Assembly (NCBI GenBank): GCA_037957365.1
Contig: JARHVA010003637.1
Span: 1,055,001-1,119,000, forward strand
Reading direction: 5' to 3'
From: Torreya grandis
Taxonomy: Eukaryota; Streptophyta; Pinopsida; Cupressales; Taxaceae
Length of the DNA stretch: 64,000 nucleotides
Shown in pieces: positions 21,418-34,829 of this stretch. Numbering within the stretch: position 1 is the first letter of the stretch; every line of letters begins with the position of its first letter. The notes under the pieces are model-generated. The model was given only the letters and a program-made list of their open reading frames with translations. It had not been told where the DNA came from and searched no databases. The position numbers and the translations under genes were made by a program.

Positions 21418-23650
21418 CTAATAGTCTGGTAGTTGAAACAATCCTATACAAACTTGATCATCGCTAGTGACATTTCCATATACCATGTCAATGCCATATT
21501 CAGTGTCATTATTTATAACCTCTTTATTTGTCATTTTATTACTGATTCCTCTTCTTTTAGTTAGAGAACTCCATGTTGCTATATCTCTTTCATAAGGAAA
21601 CATGTCCACAACATAATGTGAAACATATAATTTCAAATAGCTTTCTAAATTATTTTCCAATCTATTTCAAAAATTTAACTTTATGAATGATAATTCACTG
21701 AATACTCTTTCATCTTCCACTGATCCTAGAATAATTATTTGAAAAATCTCATATAATCAAAAAGATTCACTTAGACTTTCCTATAGTATACTACTAGGAT
21801 ACATTTGTTTCCATAGATGTGTAATTTCCCCATTTTCTATTGATTCACTTAGAAGATGATATTGTTCAAACATTATAATTTTAAAATGAGTTGACTAAGA
21901 TGTCAATAAATCCTTTCCCAAAATAGCTTTTATTTCTACTCCATTCACTTCTACATATTTATCAAAATGTTTTACAATACAACCCATGTATTTGTGAAAT
22001 AAATTGCTAATCATCTTTTGATTGTTGTTATTATTCCAAAAATGGGATTCACAACTACCATGACCTCTAACAAATCATCCCTTTAAAAATGATCTCTAAT
22101 ATTTGTATATAGGTTTTGGGAAAATATACTTAGTTTCATGTGAGTTTTAGATAGAATAATGTCATACAAAATATGTGTTACAAAAAGTTCTTTAGATTTA
22201 GCTCCCACAAGATCGGGTCTTTTGTATAAAGTGTTAAATGGTATATCCTTGCCATTAAAAATGACAAAACTATGATCATTGATATGAAACTTCAAAAAAC
22301 TCTCAAGGTTCCTTAAATCTATCAAACATTGTCAGCTACTAAAAATAGGGCCTTAAAATTTTTCATTTGAAGTGTATAGTATATCAAGAGATTGACATAC
22401 TCATTTTCTCAATTGTATGAAGTCAAAAATATAAATGGATCTCTCCTAGGCATGTTTCATTAAATAATTCATTTATTTTAGCATTAGAAGAATTCCACAT
22501 AATGTTCTTAGTGTTTCCAAATCTATTAAATGGTACAATAAATCTTTTTTTTTGTCAATTTCTCTATGATATTTATACATAAAACCTACTAATGATGGAT
22601 ATTCTTAAAAAATTCAGCTTGCATTTTCATACATAGAAATCCATATTGTATCAAAAGCTTTCAACAATTTCTTACCATTAGTCACTCCTATTGTAAATTT
22701 TTGGAACTCTATAAATCTTTTTGGACTACTTGACATATAAGCATGTAGGTCATGAATGAACTCCTCTAATTTTACCACATTAGTGAACTTGGTAACTATT
22801 TAATATGCACTATTCATCATATGAGCCATGCAATGAATTAGAACCATATTTGGGGAAACTTTTGCTTACAATCAAACTCACAAACCATTTCTATGCCCCT
22901 ACATAACTGATGCACCATCATCCCCAACACACACCAGCTTTGTAGCTATTGCATAATCATCCATCCCAACTTTATCTTTCAAATTCGATACAACCAATTT
23001 GTGAAGATTTTATGCATTACAATTTTATACCATTTTATGAACTGCTAGTAGATAAGGTTGCTTTGAATAGTTATCAAAAGTTTAAACATGTATACAAACC
23101 TAGGTTGTGTTGTCAATTGATGTGACCTCATCAAGGGATAGTGAGATGAATAGTGAATTTTGAACTTTTTGTTTCAAATCTTCCTTCCCAACCAATGATA
23201 AACATTTTACCATTTCCCAAGCACTACTATCTGACTAATGTGATTATGGAATATCTAAAAATACATTATGTTGAAAAAAATTATATTATAAAAAAATAGA
23301 AATATATCTACCTTTTTTTAGAATGTGGTATATAGTAGAGAACTGTATATATTTTCCCTTTAGATGGGACTACGTGAATTTTCCAAAATTTGCTTCAATT
23401 GTTCCCCTTTTCTCAACAAGATGTTTTTGACCTTTCTTATCATTTTCATACCCACATGCATATCTTACATATATGCAGTATTCTACATTTTTTTGCCTAT
23501 ATGTTCTTGTTATTAGTATATCTATATACTTCACTATCACATATACTTTTACATAATGGTTCTCAATCGTATCCAATTTTAGTTGTATTCTATGTTCCTT
23601 TCCTAGTTTACAACTACATATTGTACATTTGCATTCTATTAGAGAATCAT
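21418..23650 (-). pseudogene. hAT-superfamily (DUF4371/ZMYM-ZBED5-like) transposase remnant
   Basis: The minus-strand text follows the order of a DUF4371-type hAT transposase. A BED/TTF-like finger (CTICSCKLGKEHRIQLKLD, about 23640-23560) is followed by a Lys-rich stretch (to 23370). The catalytic half (about 23160-22540) contains SLSLDEVTSIDN (first Asp), VCVGDDGASVM (second Asp), HCMAHMMN (the hAT CxxH motif), SSPKRFIEFQKF and TIWISMYE. Open pieces at 22325-22083 and 21660-21418 continue downstream but are less recognisable. Several stops and frameshifts make it inactive. The protein would bind its transposon ends and carry out cut-and-paste transposition in the nucleus. The terminal inverted repeats are not identified; the flanking 13-bp arrays are candidates for subterminal binding repeats. 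Confidence 0.75.
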
Positions 23651-24257
23651 CAACATTTTTAGGCTCTATAAGTTCTATGAAGGAAAATTTTGTTTCCTAG
23701 TCCACCTTAAAGGACCTTTCAATTGTTCATCTACTTCTCTTCCTTCATGAATATTCTTGAATGGAGGTTTCAACTAAAATTTGTGTTTGGTGAGAACTAA
23801 TAATCTTTTCTACCACTGGAATGTCATTATCATTATCATAAAAAACTAGAGTGTATTTGAGTAGTGGCATGTCATCATCAAAAAACAATTTAGGGGGTGA
23901 TTTGTTATTCTAGATGATTATTTTTGGTAATATATCAATGGAAATTTATGCATGTAATTCTTTCTACTATTATTTAATAATTAAAGTCAAGTTTATGACA
24001 ATCTAAAAAAATAATAAATAACTATGTTTTGAGTGCATTGTGATTATGTGGGATTTTTTCGTGGGTATTTAAAATAAGATAGTATGCATGGTTTTCCTAA
24101 TAATTGGCCTTTTATTTTACCATTCCCACCATATCCTATGATGGTCAAGGATGGAATACTTCATTTCTATCATTTGATTTTATCATCTGATCAAAGTGTA
24201 GATGTTATAGATCAATTATGTTGGTTGGTGAAAATAGCTTTCTAATTTTTGGCTCTA

Positions 24258-24361
24258 CCATTTAGTGCTATCATTCAACACTGTCATTTGGTATTATCAT
24301 TTGGTGCTATTGTTTGGCACTATCATTTGGTTCCTTCATTTAGTACTATCATTCGATGTTG
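24258..24361. repeat. 13-bp tandem array, right copy (8 units)
   Basis: Eight consecutive 13-mers: variants of tcatttggtgcta (for example tcatttggtatta, ttgtttggcacta, tcatttagtacta). The period and unit resemble the array at 18796-19060 (gtcattcagctat, accatttgactgt). The short plus-strand frame 24249-24452 is only a translation of this repeat. Confidence 0.85.
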
Positions 24362-24423
24362 TGGTCCTGTGGTTCTAATTGTACTTGTTAGATTCTTCCA
24401 TATCAAGGGGTGGTTGTACTATA

Positions 24424-24443
24424 TGTGTGTGTGTGTGTGTGTG
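24424..24443. repeat. Short (TG)n microsatellite
   Basis: About ten TG units (tgtgtgtg...gg) shortly after the 13-bp array. The stretch from here to 24770 holds nothing else I can assign. Confidence 0.9.
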
Positions 24444-24770
24444 GTAAATTGAAGTGTAGTCTTATATATTAATATATAGGGTTAGAGAGATAACCCCAAA
24501 AATAATTTATATCCTCAGAATTTTGGTGATCTAGTCCCATCTATTGACCCTAAAAATTTTCCAAAACTAAAATCCAAAAATTGGAATATTCATGAATTAA
24601 CAAATATTCACTGCTAAAATTAATAATGGATTAGGAAGGTTTAAATTGTATTATGATGAATCATTTATGTTTATCTTTATCAAGGGATTATTCTAATGAT
24701 TTTTGAGAGATATTATTGACAATATATTATATTTTAAGATGAAGTGTGTTGGTAAATAAGAGGAAGGGGT

Positions 24771-26296
24771 TAGTACACACACATAATTAGAATCCAATTA
24801 AGGAAAAATGCCTATTCTGTGATGCTTAGTTTGGGAACACACATACATGCACAAGGACTAATTTAGACATACATTTCCAAAATTCAACACATGATCATGT
24901 TCTCTTTATTCATTATGATAAAATTTAGAAAATTCATATAATTAGAAATGACAAGTTTGTGATACAAAAATATAGCAACATAACAATCCATAATAAACCT
25001 TGATGAATAAAATCACCCCAAAAACAAGGATAATTTTACCATATATGGAGGTAATATTCTAACCCTTAATAATTCAATAATTTCATGGCATTTCATATTC
25101 CATGACTGACCAAAATGGGTAAGAAAGATTTTAAAAGAGCTAAAAACACATTTTTACATCTATAAGAAAAGGAATTGGGCTTTAGCTCAAAAAAAGTCAA
25201 AATAAAAATGCACTCTATAATCTATTAATTAAGCTATTATTTTAAAATCATATAAAATATGTTAAAACATGACTATGATTCATAATGGTTATATCAACCT
25301 AATCGGGCTTCAAATGTTGACTAGCACTAAAAATATTCACTTGATCTCATCATAGTCTTGATCATTCTTTGGGATATGGTTATAATTTCATGTGGTAATT
25401 CTAATTATATTGATCAAGAAATCATTGATCCCATTATATTTTAGGCCTATCAGGATTTCATCACTACCCAAAACTATGAGTATCTTATTAACCCTTTCAA
25501 GACCTAGATGAGATTTAATGATTGACTAACACTACATGCAAATGCTAAGATATTCCCAAACCTAATAATATTTTGATCCCTTTTCACCACTACAAATTAA
25601 CTCACATCTCTATTTAAGTTAGTTGTGTTTATATTTCCATATACAACTATATGTTTTACCAAATATTAATCCCAATTTCCTTAGGATTCAAGCTGGGCTA
25701 GCCAATATGAATAAAAAAATGACCCAATCAGGATTCAATCCTAGATCAAAACTAAGATCATCTACTTTACTTAATGTATATATTCTAAGGGTTTTAACTC
25801 CAAATACAATTTCCAAGCCAATAATGAATTTTCCAACATCTAGTAGCATTAAAAGGCCCAATTAACACTATGTGCAATGATAGAATCCATCACAATTATA
25901 GTCATACTTTTAGGCCTATTTATCAAAGGAAACACTCATGTACTATATTGAAGACATAATAAAGGTCCTAAAGTCTGAATATAACTATGAAAATCATGTA
26001 ATTTATTTTAATACCTAATTAGGGTTGTGAAACCTAATTAGCATTGCCAAAATATACTTAAATTTGGTCTATGAGAAACTTGAAACACCTAAAAAACAAC
26101 AACAAAGTATTACAATGAAAATTTATGACAAAAATTGATCGACCCACTAATGTAGAACAATAAAAAATGGAAACTAGGAAAAATAAACTCCAACCAAACA
26201 CACCAAAATAAAATTACAAACAAACAAAGCAAATAACCATCACTCTATTTTTGGGTGACATAAGATAACCTTTATGCCATGGATTATCCTACATCA
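24771..26296 (-). repeat. Element D 3' LTR
   Basis: Matches 30942-32438 throughout. Examples are aatccaattaagg near the start, ttttaccatatatgga in the middle, and ataaccatcactctattt with a terminal catca at the end. Copies differ by many substitutions, implying an old insertion. Confidence 0.88.
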
Positions 26297-26334
26297 AACA
26301 CCCATAATAATAAATATTACCATGAGCTCCGATT

Positions 26335-27780
26335 GATGAGCTTATTGTGAGATGATCTAAAGTTTTACCATGTTTTTCAACTTTTGATGTATTCATCCAA
26401 GTCATGTCTTCATCTGATCTATCCTTCCACTTTACCAAGTACTCTAAGTAATTGTTCCTCTTTTCTTATTTCCAAATTTAATGTAAAAAATGGATCCCAT
26501 CTCCTATTTTTCTAATTATGGAAACTACTCTTTAATTCTGAACTAAAAATCCATGTTTTCACTTATTTTGCCCTTAATATACAAGTATAAATCTACCACA
26601 TTTAAGATGGGATAAATACCTACTCCATATAGCAACTCAATTTCATAAGCATTAGTTGATTATTTACTCAAAATATTGAAAGTTATAATCTTATTCCACT
26701 TTGAATTTATTATAATCACCTTTTAGGAACTTTTCTTTGTGTAAATGTGCATCAAAACCAAGTCCCCAACCTCAAAATTTAGTTCTCTCATTTTCATATC
26801 AACATTCTTATTTTATTTTATATAACTCTCTTCAAGTATTCTCTTGACTTATTGATGCACATTGTACATATATTGAGCATAGTATTCACCTTCCACACTC
26901 TTACTCATCTCATTTGTACTCCTTAACTCTCATACACCTCTAGGGATAATTCCAAACACTATTTAAAAAGGACTCAAAGTTTTACTTCAGTTTACTAAAT
27001 CATTCTATGAAAACTCAACTTGTGCCAACATTGAATATCATTTTTTGGGCTTATCACTAACCAAACATCTCATTAAATTACTAAGAGTATAATTCACCAC
27101 CTCCATCTATCCATCTATTTAAGTGTGATAAGATGAACTAGAGTCTAATAAGGTACCCAATTTCTTTAATATCATCCTCCAAAAGTGTCCAACAAACTTT
27201 GTATCTCTATTTCATACAAATCTCTTCAATAACCCATTCAATCTACAAATGTATTAAAATAATAAATTCACAATGTGTGTGGAATCACTGGTCTTATTGC
27301 ATGATAAAAAGTGAGCCATCTTCAAAAATTTATCCATAACAAAAAATATGGAATCATCATCTCACTACATTCTTGATAATCCAAGAACAACTCCACGCTC
27401 AACACATCCCATGGTCTTTCTAGAAATGGAAATGGATAATACAAACCAACATTCTAATGTTTTCCTTTAGCATGTTAGAGAACTCTACACTTTTGTACAA
27501 ACTTCCTCACATTTATACCCATTTGTGGCCTATAGTGTTTGTTATTTAGTTATGCCAAGGTTATATCATATCCAAATGACTAGTTATACCTTTGCTATGT
27601 TTTTATTTTAATAGTTTATCTCATGAAACCTTGAGGTATACATAACTTAATCTATTTGAATAAAAGTCTATATTATATCATATTCTCTAAACATATACTT
27701 CTTTTTTCATCAGTTGTACTCTTGCATCTTTTCCATGGATCTCAAAAATATAAATATTCCTCATACAACTCCTTCATTGA
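26335..27780 (-). pseudogene. Integrase with C-terminal chromodomain (element D)
   Basis: The core is clear on the minus strand at 27230-26900: NRDTKFVGHFWRMILKKLGT (catalytic Asp), then SSSSYHT, and MEVVNYTLSNL carrying the catalytic Glu, followed by LVSDKPKK and SPF.IVFGIIPRGV. The C-terminal part has NFEVGDLVLMHIYTK and NAYEIELLYGVGIYPI. At about 26450-26335 a chromodomain follows: EYLVKWKDRSDEDMTWMN, with the aromatic and WE-type positions visible (W before the Met-Asn). The first catalytic Asp and the zinc finger lie in the poorly kept stretch up to 27780. Stops at former Gln/Trp codons disable it. Confidence 0.85.
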
Positions 27781-28960
27781 TTCAAACCCAATGACTTCCA
27801 CATTTAGTTTATTTACAAAAATAGATCACCTACTCAAGGTATCTACAAATTTATTAGACTTTACATTTTTATGTCTCAAAAAAAATATTTGAATAATTTC
27901 TACCCATTTCATGTGTCATTGATTTAGATTACATTGGTCTTCTATGAATTACAAATCATGATTGTCTATGTACATAATGAATCCCTTCAAAAATAAGTAA
28001 TAATGAAACTTATTTATATCTTGCACCATTGTATATAAGTCTTGGTCATAGAATAAATACTTACTCTTGAAATCATTCAATTTCTCTCTAAAATATGCAA
28101 TGGGCTTACCTTCTTGACTAAACACCAATCCTATGGCTATTCAGCTTGCATCATAATCAACCTGAAACACATTTGCAAAATATGGTAAGGCTAACATTGA
28201 TTGTTCCATCACTCTCCTCTTCAAAACCTAAAAAATACTCTCTATTGAAACATTCCACTAAAATTTCTTCTTAACTCCCTTCATAGTCTCTATAATGGGT
28301 TCACATATACCTTGAATGTTTTGATAAACTTTCTATAAAAAATTTCCAACTCATGGAAACTTCTTTCTTCAAACATACTCTTTACTAAATTCCAATCCTA
28401 AATTTTCTTCACCTTCTTGGGTTCCATCTTTAACACATCATTTTAGATTACAAATCCTAAGTATATCATCTCATATTTCATGAATTTTCACTTCTTAGAG
28501 TTCATTATCAATTGATAATCTTCCATCTTATCCAAAACCAACTTTAAATGCTTGAAATGATCCTCCATAAAATGACTCAAAATCATAATGTCATCCAAAC
28601 AAACTATTAGATATATACCTATGAAAGGCTTCAATAATTAGTTCATGATCCTCATGAATGTAATATGATCATTTGACAAATTGAATGTCATGACTATCCA
28701 CTCATACAAACCATCATTCATATTGAATGTGGTATTTCACTTATAATTTTCTCTCATGTGGATGTGATGATACCCATTCTTCAAATATATGTTAGTGAAG
28801 TACTTAGTTTCATTCAAATAATACATTAAGTCATCCATTATTATCAATGTAAACATGTAATTAATGTTTATCTCATTAATTACACATGAATCAATACACA
28901 TTCTCCACTCTCCATGTTTCTTAAGTGCCAACACAGTTGAAACTGCACATAGGCTTAGAA
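27780..28960 (-). pseudogene. Reverse transcriptase and RNase H (element D)
   Basis: RT begins near 28950. The open stretch 28934-28737 reads ALKKHGEWRMCIDSCVINEI and KNGYHHIHMRE, matching the chromovirus pattern SWRMCVDSRAINKIT...DL.SGYHQIR. The active site near 28590 reads SLDDIMILSHFMEDH, so two Asps of YxDD remain while Tyr is changed. RNase H follows at about 28210-27790: FQVDYDASIAIG-like text, EGKPIAYFREKLND (catalytic region), and near the end NVKSNKFVDTLSR, corresponding to N.VADALSR. A frameshift and several stops are present. RT and RNase H would copy the RNA in the cytoplasmic particle. Confidence 0.88.
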
Positions 28961-29559
28961 TCTATTTAATTAAACCCTTAATATCTTCTACACCTACTTA
29001 TTGATCTCTTCATTATCTATTAGAGTCAACATATAAGATTATTTGTCAATAAAACTTGTTTATTATACTAAATATATATGATGACTAATTTTTCTTATAG
29101 GTGGTAGTCCCTATGATAATATCTTGTCACAATATCAACATAATATCTCAACATATTTTGAATTTCCATAGGAAGATCATTTATCATAGTTGTTATCACA
29201 ACTTTCATAGTATTTTAAATTAGTAAAAAACATGTTTATTCCTTATTATCCACCTTCAAAAACACTTTAATGAATACCAACATCACTTTAGAGCTATTTT
29301 TCACCTCATCTCCTTTATCCTTCAATGGACACAATTTGAATCTCTTTCCAACCTTTATTATGGTGTAGGTGTTTGCTATAATATCATTCACAAATCTCCT
29401 ATCAAATACCCTAATAACACATGACACATGATTATGAGCATAATATAACATATAACTTCATCCTTGTATGAATGAATCTAAAAATTCACCTCACATTACT
29501 CATTCACCAACACTTGATTCCATTTAAGAAATAATGAAACCTTGTATCATGTATGATGT

Positions 29560-29950
29560 ATCAACTATTTTAACCCAAGCTTTTATTTCATCCCTTGAAA
29601 AACCAAATTATCCATGATACTAATATTTATTAAATATCTACAACACTTACCTCTATATTTGAAAATAATATGGATTAAACTCTTTCTTTGTGCTAGTTCA
29701 TTCACCTCTGTTGGTTTCAATATCACTCTATTCATTATAAAAGCCTCACCTTGTTCTATTTTTTCCATATTTATTAAATAACCAACACTCTCCTCATATA
29801 TAAAGGCTATATGAATTGTCATTTTATCTCTATTATTATTATTTTTAGGGTTCTCTAGATATTCTTTCTCTTTATGTCTAGCGTATTTATTACATCCATA
29901 ACACTTACCACAAAAACCTTTGCCTCTACCTTGTCCATAAAATCCTTTTA
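29560..29950 (-). pseudogene. Gag zinc knuckle and protease start (element D)
   Basis: At about 29940-29870 the minus strand reads GRGKGFCGKCYGCNKYARHK, a Cys/His knuckle in which the last Cys is replaced by Tyr and the spacing is altered. The open frame 29822-29583 ends with QRKSLIHIIFKYRGKCCRYL, the entry into retropepsin (QR..IF.T.C...GKVC...IDGGS). The active-site DGGS is replaced (INIS), so the protease is dead. RT starts about 600 bp further on. Confidence 0.7.
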
Positions 29951-29999
29951 TTTTAGGAGAGTATCCTCATCTCATGATTAAATTATGTTCTTTTTAACT

Positions 30000-30920
30000 A
30001 ATTACCCCCCAAACATATCCCATCGATGTTCTCTCCTCATCCTCTTAAGGACCTTACTCTACCTCTATAGTTCACTTGTTATTTTCTCATCAACTTCTCA
30101 TCTAATTTTGATGAACATTAATAGGCTTCATCTATGATTCTTAGATTCCAAAAAATTAATTCATTTTATATGGAAAAATCCAACCCATTAACATGCCTTG
30201 TAACTTTCTCTAGATCCTCCTCTGCATGTCTAGCTCTTACCATGAGTCTATAAAATTCCTCAGTCTAGTCTTTGATATTCATCTCCTTTTGTCACAAATT
30301 TTGAAATTTTTATAAGAAGTTCAATTGATAATTAAAACATAATTTTTTCCCTTCAACTTCACCACCATTCTATCTCATGATCTTATTTTCTCTTTATTTT
30401 TCCTCTATCTTATGGTCTGCACATGATCCAACCATAAATAGGAATGACCCTTCAATTTTTTTCATGTAAATTTCACCTTATTATATTCCTGCATAGACTC
30501 ATAATCAAAATATTTTTCCATCTCAACTATCTAATCGACAAGTTCTTAAGGATTCAAAATCCCATTATAGTAGGGTGTCTCTAGCTTTGGTTTACTAAAA
30601 AGCCTTGACATAGCTCTAATAAATCTTATCTCAACCTCATTTTCCATATCCTCTAACCCAAACTCTTGATCTCCTTATTATTTATCCACTATAACATATC
30701 TACCATGATTTACTCATCTTTTTTTATTACCATTACATCTAAAATTCCATGCATATCTCTCATCATTTTATCCAACTTTGTATCTCAAAATCCTCTCAGT
30801 CTTACCCATCATTGAAAAATGTTACCTCTATGTTCCATCTCTCCATGACAATCTTATTGTTCACATATTTAAAATAGACTCAACCAAATTAATTTTTCAT
30901 GTACACTCTCCCAGCAATAA
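30000..30920 (-). pseudogene. Gag remnant (element D)
   Basis: The minus strand near 30260-30040 reads EEFYRLMVRARHAEEDLEKV-like text with changed positions, typical of the gag region upstream of the zinc knuckle in chromoviruses (YEEFY.L..R...EE...L...F). The start codon is not identifiable because the 5' part is frameshifted. It lies between the PBS and the zinc knuckle as expected. Confidence 0.55.
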
Positions 30921-30927
30921 AAACTTA

Positions 30928-30940
30928 GCTTTAATACCAA
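30928..30940 (-). other. Primer-binding site, initiator-Met tRNA type (element D)
   Basis: The minus strand reads ttggtattaaagc immediately beside the LTR edge. It matches ttggtatcagagc except for a C-to-T and a G-to-A change. Confidence 0.75.
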
Positions 30941-30941
30941 T

Positions 30942-32438
30942 TAGTGCATCCAAAGGTTGGAAATCCAATTAAGGGTAGCCACTTACTCTATTATGATTAT
31001 TTTTGGCATATACACATAGACATGAAGACAAATTCAAAAATCCATTTTTAAAATTCAACACATAATTGCATTCTCTTTATTCATCATGAATAAACTCATA
31101 AAATACATAGAGTTTAGTAATGGTAGGTTTCTGATACAAAAATTTGGTAGCATAAAAATCTAGCAAAATATTGATAAAGAAAATCCTCATAGAACAAGTG
31201 TCATTTTACCATATATGGATAGAATGGTTTGACCCTTGACATGCCAACATGTCCATTGAATTTCATTTTCCATAACTAACCAAAATAATAAAGAAGGTCA
31301 TAAAGAGCCAGAAATATGTTTTTGTACCTAGAGGAGACCTAATTGAGCTTTATCATAGCAAAAGTCAAAATAAAACTTTACTTTATACTTAAGAGATTTA
31401 TACTAGATTTTAAAATTATATAAAACATGCTTTAACATGATCAAGATTAATAATGGTTATGTGGAACTAGTCAAGCTAAAAATGCCAACTAACATTATAA
31501 ATATTCCTTTGAACTCATCATAGGCATGATAGTGTTTTGGGATATATTTATAATTTAATGTGAGACTTTGAACATCATTGAGTAAGCAATCAATGAGCTC
31601 ATCAAATTTAGGGTATGTTGAGATTTCATCTCTTTCCAACACTACAATTATGTTACTAATCCATTCAAGACTTAAAAAATCTTTAATGGTTGACTAAAAC
31701 TATAAACAACACCAAGATGTTCCCTAGCCTGATTGGGTTATGATCCTTGTTCACCATTACAACTCCACTCACATCTCCCAAACTAGTTGATTTTCAAGTT
31801 CTAGATATAATTATAGGTTTCACCAAATATTAATGTCAGTATTCTTAGGCCTCAAGATTAACTTACCACTATGAAGCAACAACATGATCGAGTTAGGATT
31901 TGAGACTTGGTAAACACTATGAGCATCCATTTTTCTTAATATATACCCTCTTAGTGTTTTAACTAACAATACAGATGCCAATCCAAGAATGAATTTTCTA
32001 AGATATAATCCATAATATAAGGCCCAATTATCACTATGTGTAATGAGATAATTTTCCACCATTCTAATCATAATTTTAAGTCTAGTTATCAAAGGTAACA
32101 CTCATAAATTATATACAAGACCTAATTGCAATCTCAATCTAGATAAAAAGTGTGAACATTGTGTAATTTCCTTCAAGAACTAACTATGGTTTTGAAACCG
32201 ATTTAGCACTACCAAAATCTTGAAGTACTTAAAAAAAATTAGTAATGTGTTGAAATTAAAATTGATGACAACAATAGATCGATTCACTAGTACAGATAAC
32301 AATAGAAAATGTAAAAAAAGAAAAATAAGCTCTAACCAACTAGCCTAAAACAAAAAGATAAATAAATTAATAAAATAACCATCACTCTATTTTAGGGTGA
32401 TTCAAGATAACCTATTCAATATGGATGTTCTTGCATCA
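30942..32438 (-). repeat. Element D 5' LTR
   Basis: Matches 24771-26296 along its length and ends in gcatca at 32438. It abuts the PBS at 30928-30940. Small minus-strand frames inside it (31457-31642, 31820-32101) are not coding. Confidence 0.88.
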
Positions 32439-34680
32439 TATATTATCTTCTGACATGTTGTGTCTAATCTTTTTAGTTAAGGCTTTCCAATGCTTGATAA
32501 GTTATTATGTAGTCTCAGATTTCACTTTATTATAATTAATGAAATAGACTAGGCTATTTTTAATAACATAATTGGTTTGAAATTCCTAAACTAATACATT
32601 AACTAGGTTTTATAAACTAGAGATAACGTTTGACTTAATTTAATTATACCAATATAGGGCATCATTGGTATAAGTTTGGTAAATACAAATGTGTTTATCT
32701 TAATTCAATCTTTGTAATGATTTTCAAAAGGTTTCAAATGCAAAACAAGATTGGTGGATCCATTATAGGTGATCAAATAGGTGATAATACCTATGTCTAT
32801 GTCAATAATTTGAGGAGATAATGGTTTTTTTTTAAAAATGTTTAATTACTTTATTATGAAGAGGTTTTCACAAAATGATATTTCCATGAGCATCTTTAAG
32901 GGGTTGTGGGGGGAATTTGGATTTGGCACTCCACATTGAGGTTGTTGGAGATATCTTTTTATTTATAAAATTTGATTTTATAATTACATCCTTTGGTTGG
33001 TATCTTTAGATTGAAAGGTGAACATTTGGTTCATGGATTGTAACAATATTTTATGAGTATCAAGAGCTTTTTGGCTAAAAGAGGAAGTTTTAGTATCTTG
33101 TTGAGATCCACTAGTAGTGACATTAATGTGGTCACTTTGAGTAGGATCACTATAGTAAAAACTTGTCATGTTGGTATTAGTATTATAAATCATTTAGGAA
33201 TAAAGATGGGAGGAATTCATATAATGACTTGTCTCAAGTTTTGTATAAAATATAATATTAGGGGAAGCAGGATATTCCACATGGGGTACCATCATGAATT
33301 GGTAGATCATTGTAGGGTCATTTCACCTATGCTTAATATGTTCATTAATGTTAATGATCATTTATTTAATACATTCAAGATAACACTCATCCACTACTAC
33401 TCTAATACATTTAGGTGGGTTAATGACTCAATCATTATTAAGTGGCTCATAGTTTGTAGTTTTAGTGGCCACATGACAATTGCTTAGATCTTAGTATTCT
33501 TTGGTAGTACAAAGCAAATGGGATTTAGATTTATTACAATAATTTATTGTTTCCATGATATCCTAATATTTTTTCTCTTAAAATTGAGAATATATGTACT
33601 ACATTGTGAAAGAGAAAGGGCTAATAAAACTAGGATGATTTACATAATTATTATAGGAAAATTGAAATCAAATGGTATCATGCTAGATGATATAGTTGAT
33701 AAGTGGAAATGGTAAAATTAGACTATATTAGGTTATCTTATTTAACAAGATATAATAATTAATGAATTATATCATGATGGCTAATATAGTTGATATAAAG
33801 AGGTATAAATAGACTGTATTGGTCTATTTAATGCAATCATAGAGACAACAAAAAATTATATAGGGTTAGTTGATACAATTGGTTGAAGGATGGTAAAAAT
33901 TATAAAGTATTAATATAGGATATGTAGTTAGGTATAAAACATAGGTAACTTTATTGATTTAAAAAATTTAATTCATACACATAAATAATTGTATCAGGTG
34001 GTGGTGACCCTTGTTGTACCTCTAGTAAGTGAGTTTTATGTTCTTCCATCTAGGAAAATACTCTCGAGAGATGTAGCCTCTATGATAAGTGTAATGCATT
34101 TATTTTTTATAAATATATCTCATTAAATCAAAGTAAAATGGGTTCCATGTAATTAATTTTTACTCTCCTATGTGTTCTTTCATGATAGTGCTTTGGGTAA
34201 GCACTCACCTTGAGTTGTCAAGGTGTTTTATGATTAATGACTTTTTAGTATGTCAATTTTTCTTGAGTTTTATGTTTAGATCCTATAGAAGCTCTTTTGT
34301 GTCATATTATATTATTACTTGTTTTCTTAAAGTGACAACCCATTCTGGTGATGATGTCTCATGAAGGAGACCCATCATAAATTCTAGGGTAACTACATTG
34401 CTTAATGATTCCAAGTAGTGGATATGTAGGTTGCCTAAGTTGTAGGGGCATGAGGTTTAGGTCATAGGTTTGGTTAATGGTATATAAATTAATTGTCCCT
34501 AGTATTAGTATTGTACATTATTATTGAATTAACTTTTTTTATGATAATAATTCAATAAAACTAGAGATTAATCTATGTTTGATCATTATTAATCCCTTTA
34601 TATTAAGATTGATTTTCTTTGACATTGGCTACCTCAATATGAATATTTTAATAACTATCCTTGTTTTTTATTAGATAAGT
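32439..34680 (-). other. Unassigned stretch with a gag-like coding remnant
   Basis: The minus strand 33300-32984 is open over about 100 codons with polar, Ser/Thr/Gln-rich text (SGSQQDTKTSSFSQKALDTH, then MNQMFTFQSKDTNQRM). I cannot name it; a linker of a gag-like protein is possible. The longer plus-strand frame 33053-33487 lies opposite it and is probably a shadow. The right part (34430-34570) reads like the end of an LTR (tatataaattaattgtccct, then poly-T and aataaaa). No partner copy is seen in the window. Confidence 0.3.
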
Positions 34681-34829
34681 AGGAAAAGGGGGTCTTGGTC
34701 CCTTTACAAAGATGTTCCATGGGCACAAAAAAACCTCAAACAAGGTAGACATAACACACAAATAGCACATTAATAACACATACACAACACTAACATAAAA
34801 CAAGTATGAAAAAACTAGGAAAACACATA

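Larger units (their letters stand above)
24771..32438 (-). mobile_element. Element D: chromovirus-type Ty3/gypsy retrotransposon, both LTRs present
   Basis: A 7.67-kb element on the minus strand. LTRs of about 1.5 kb (24771-26296 and 30942-32438) align along their length. The internal region is 4.65 kb and carries, from right to left, PBS, gag, zinc knuckle, protease, RT, RNase H, integrase and a chromodomain. This is the full chromovirus gene order with a small internal region. The chromodomain is predicted to steer insertion through bound histone marks. All frames carry stops, so it is inactive. LTR ends read tag...tca, with the expected TG apparently mutated. The flanks (ggggt and tatat) do not give a target duplication, so one end may have changed. 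Confidence 0.9.

Noticed and set aside
33053..33487. 144-codon plus-strand reading frame, one of the longest in the window
   Set aside because: It lies opposite a more protein-like minus-strand stretch, has no recognisable motif and a composition typical of a shadow frame.
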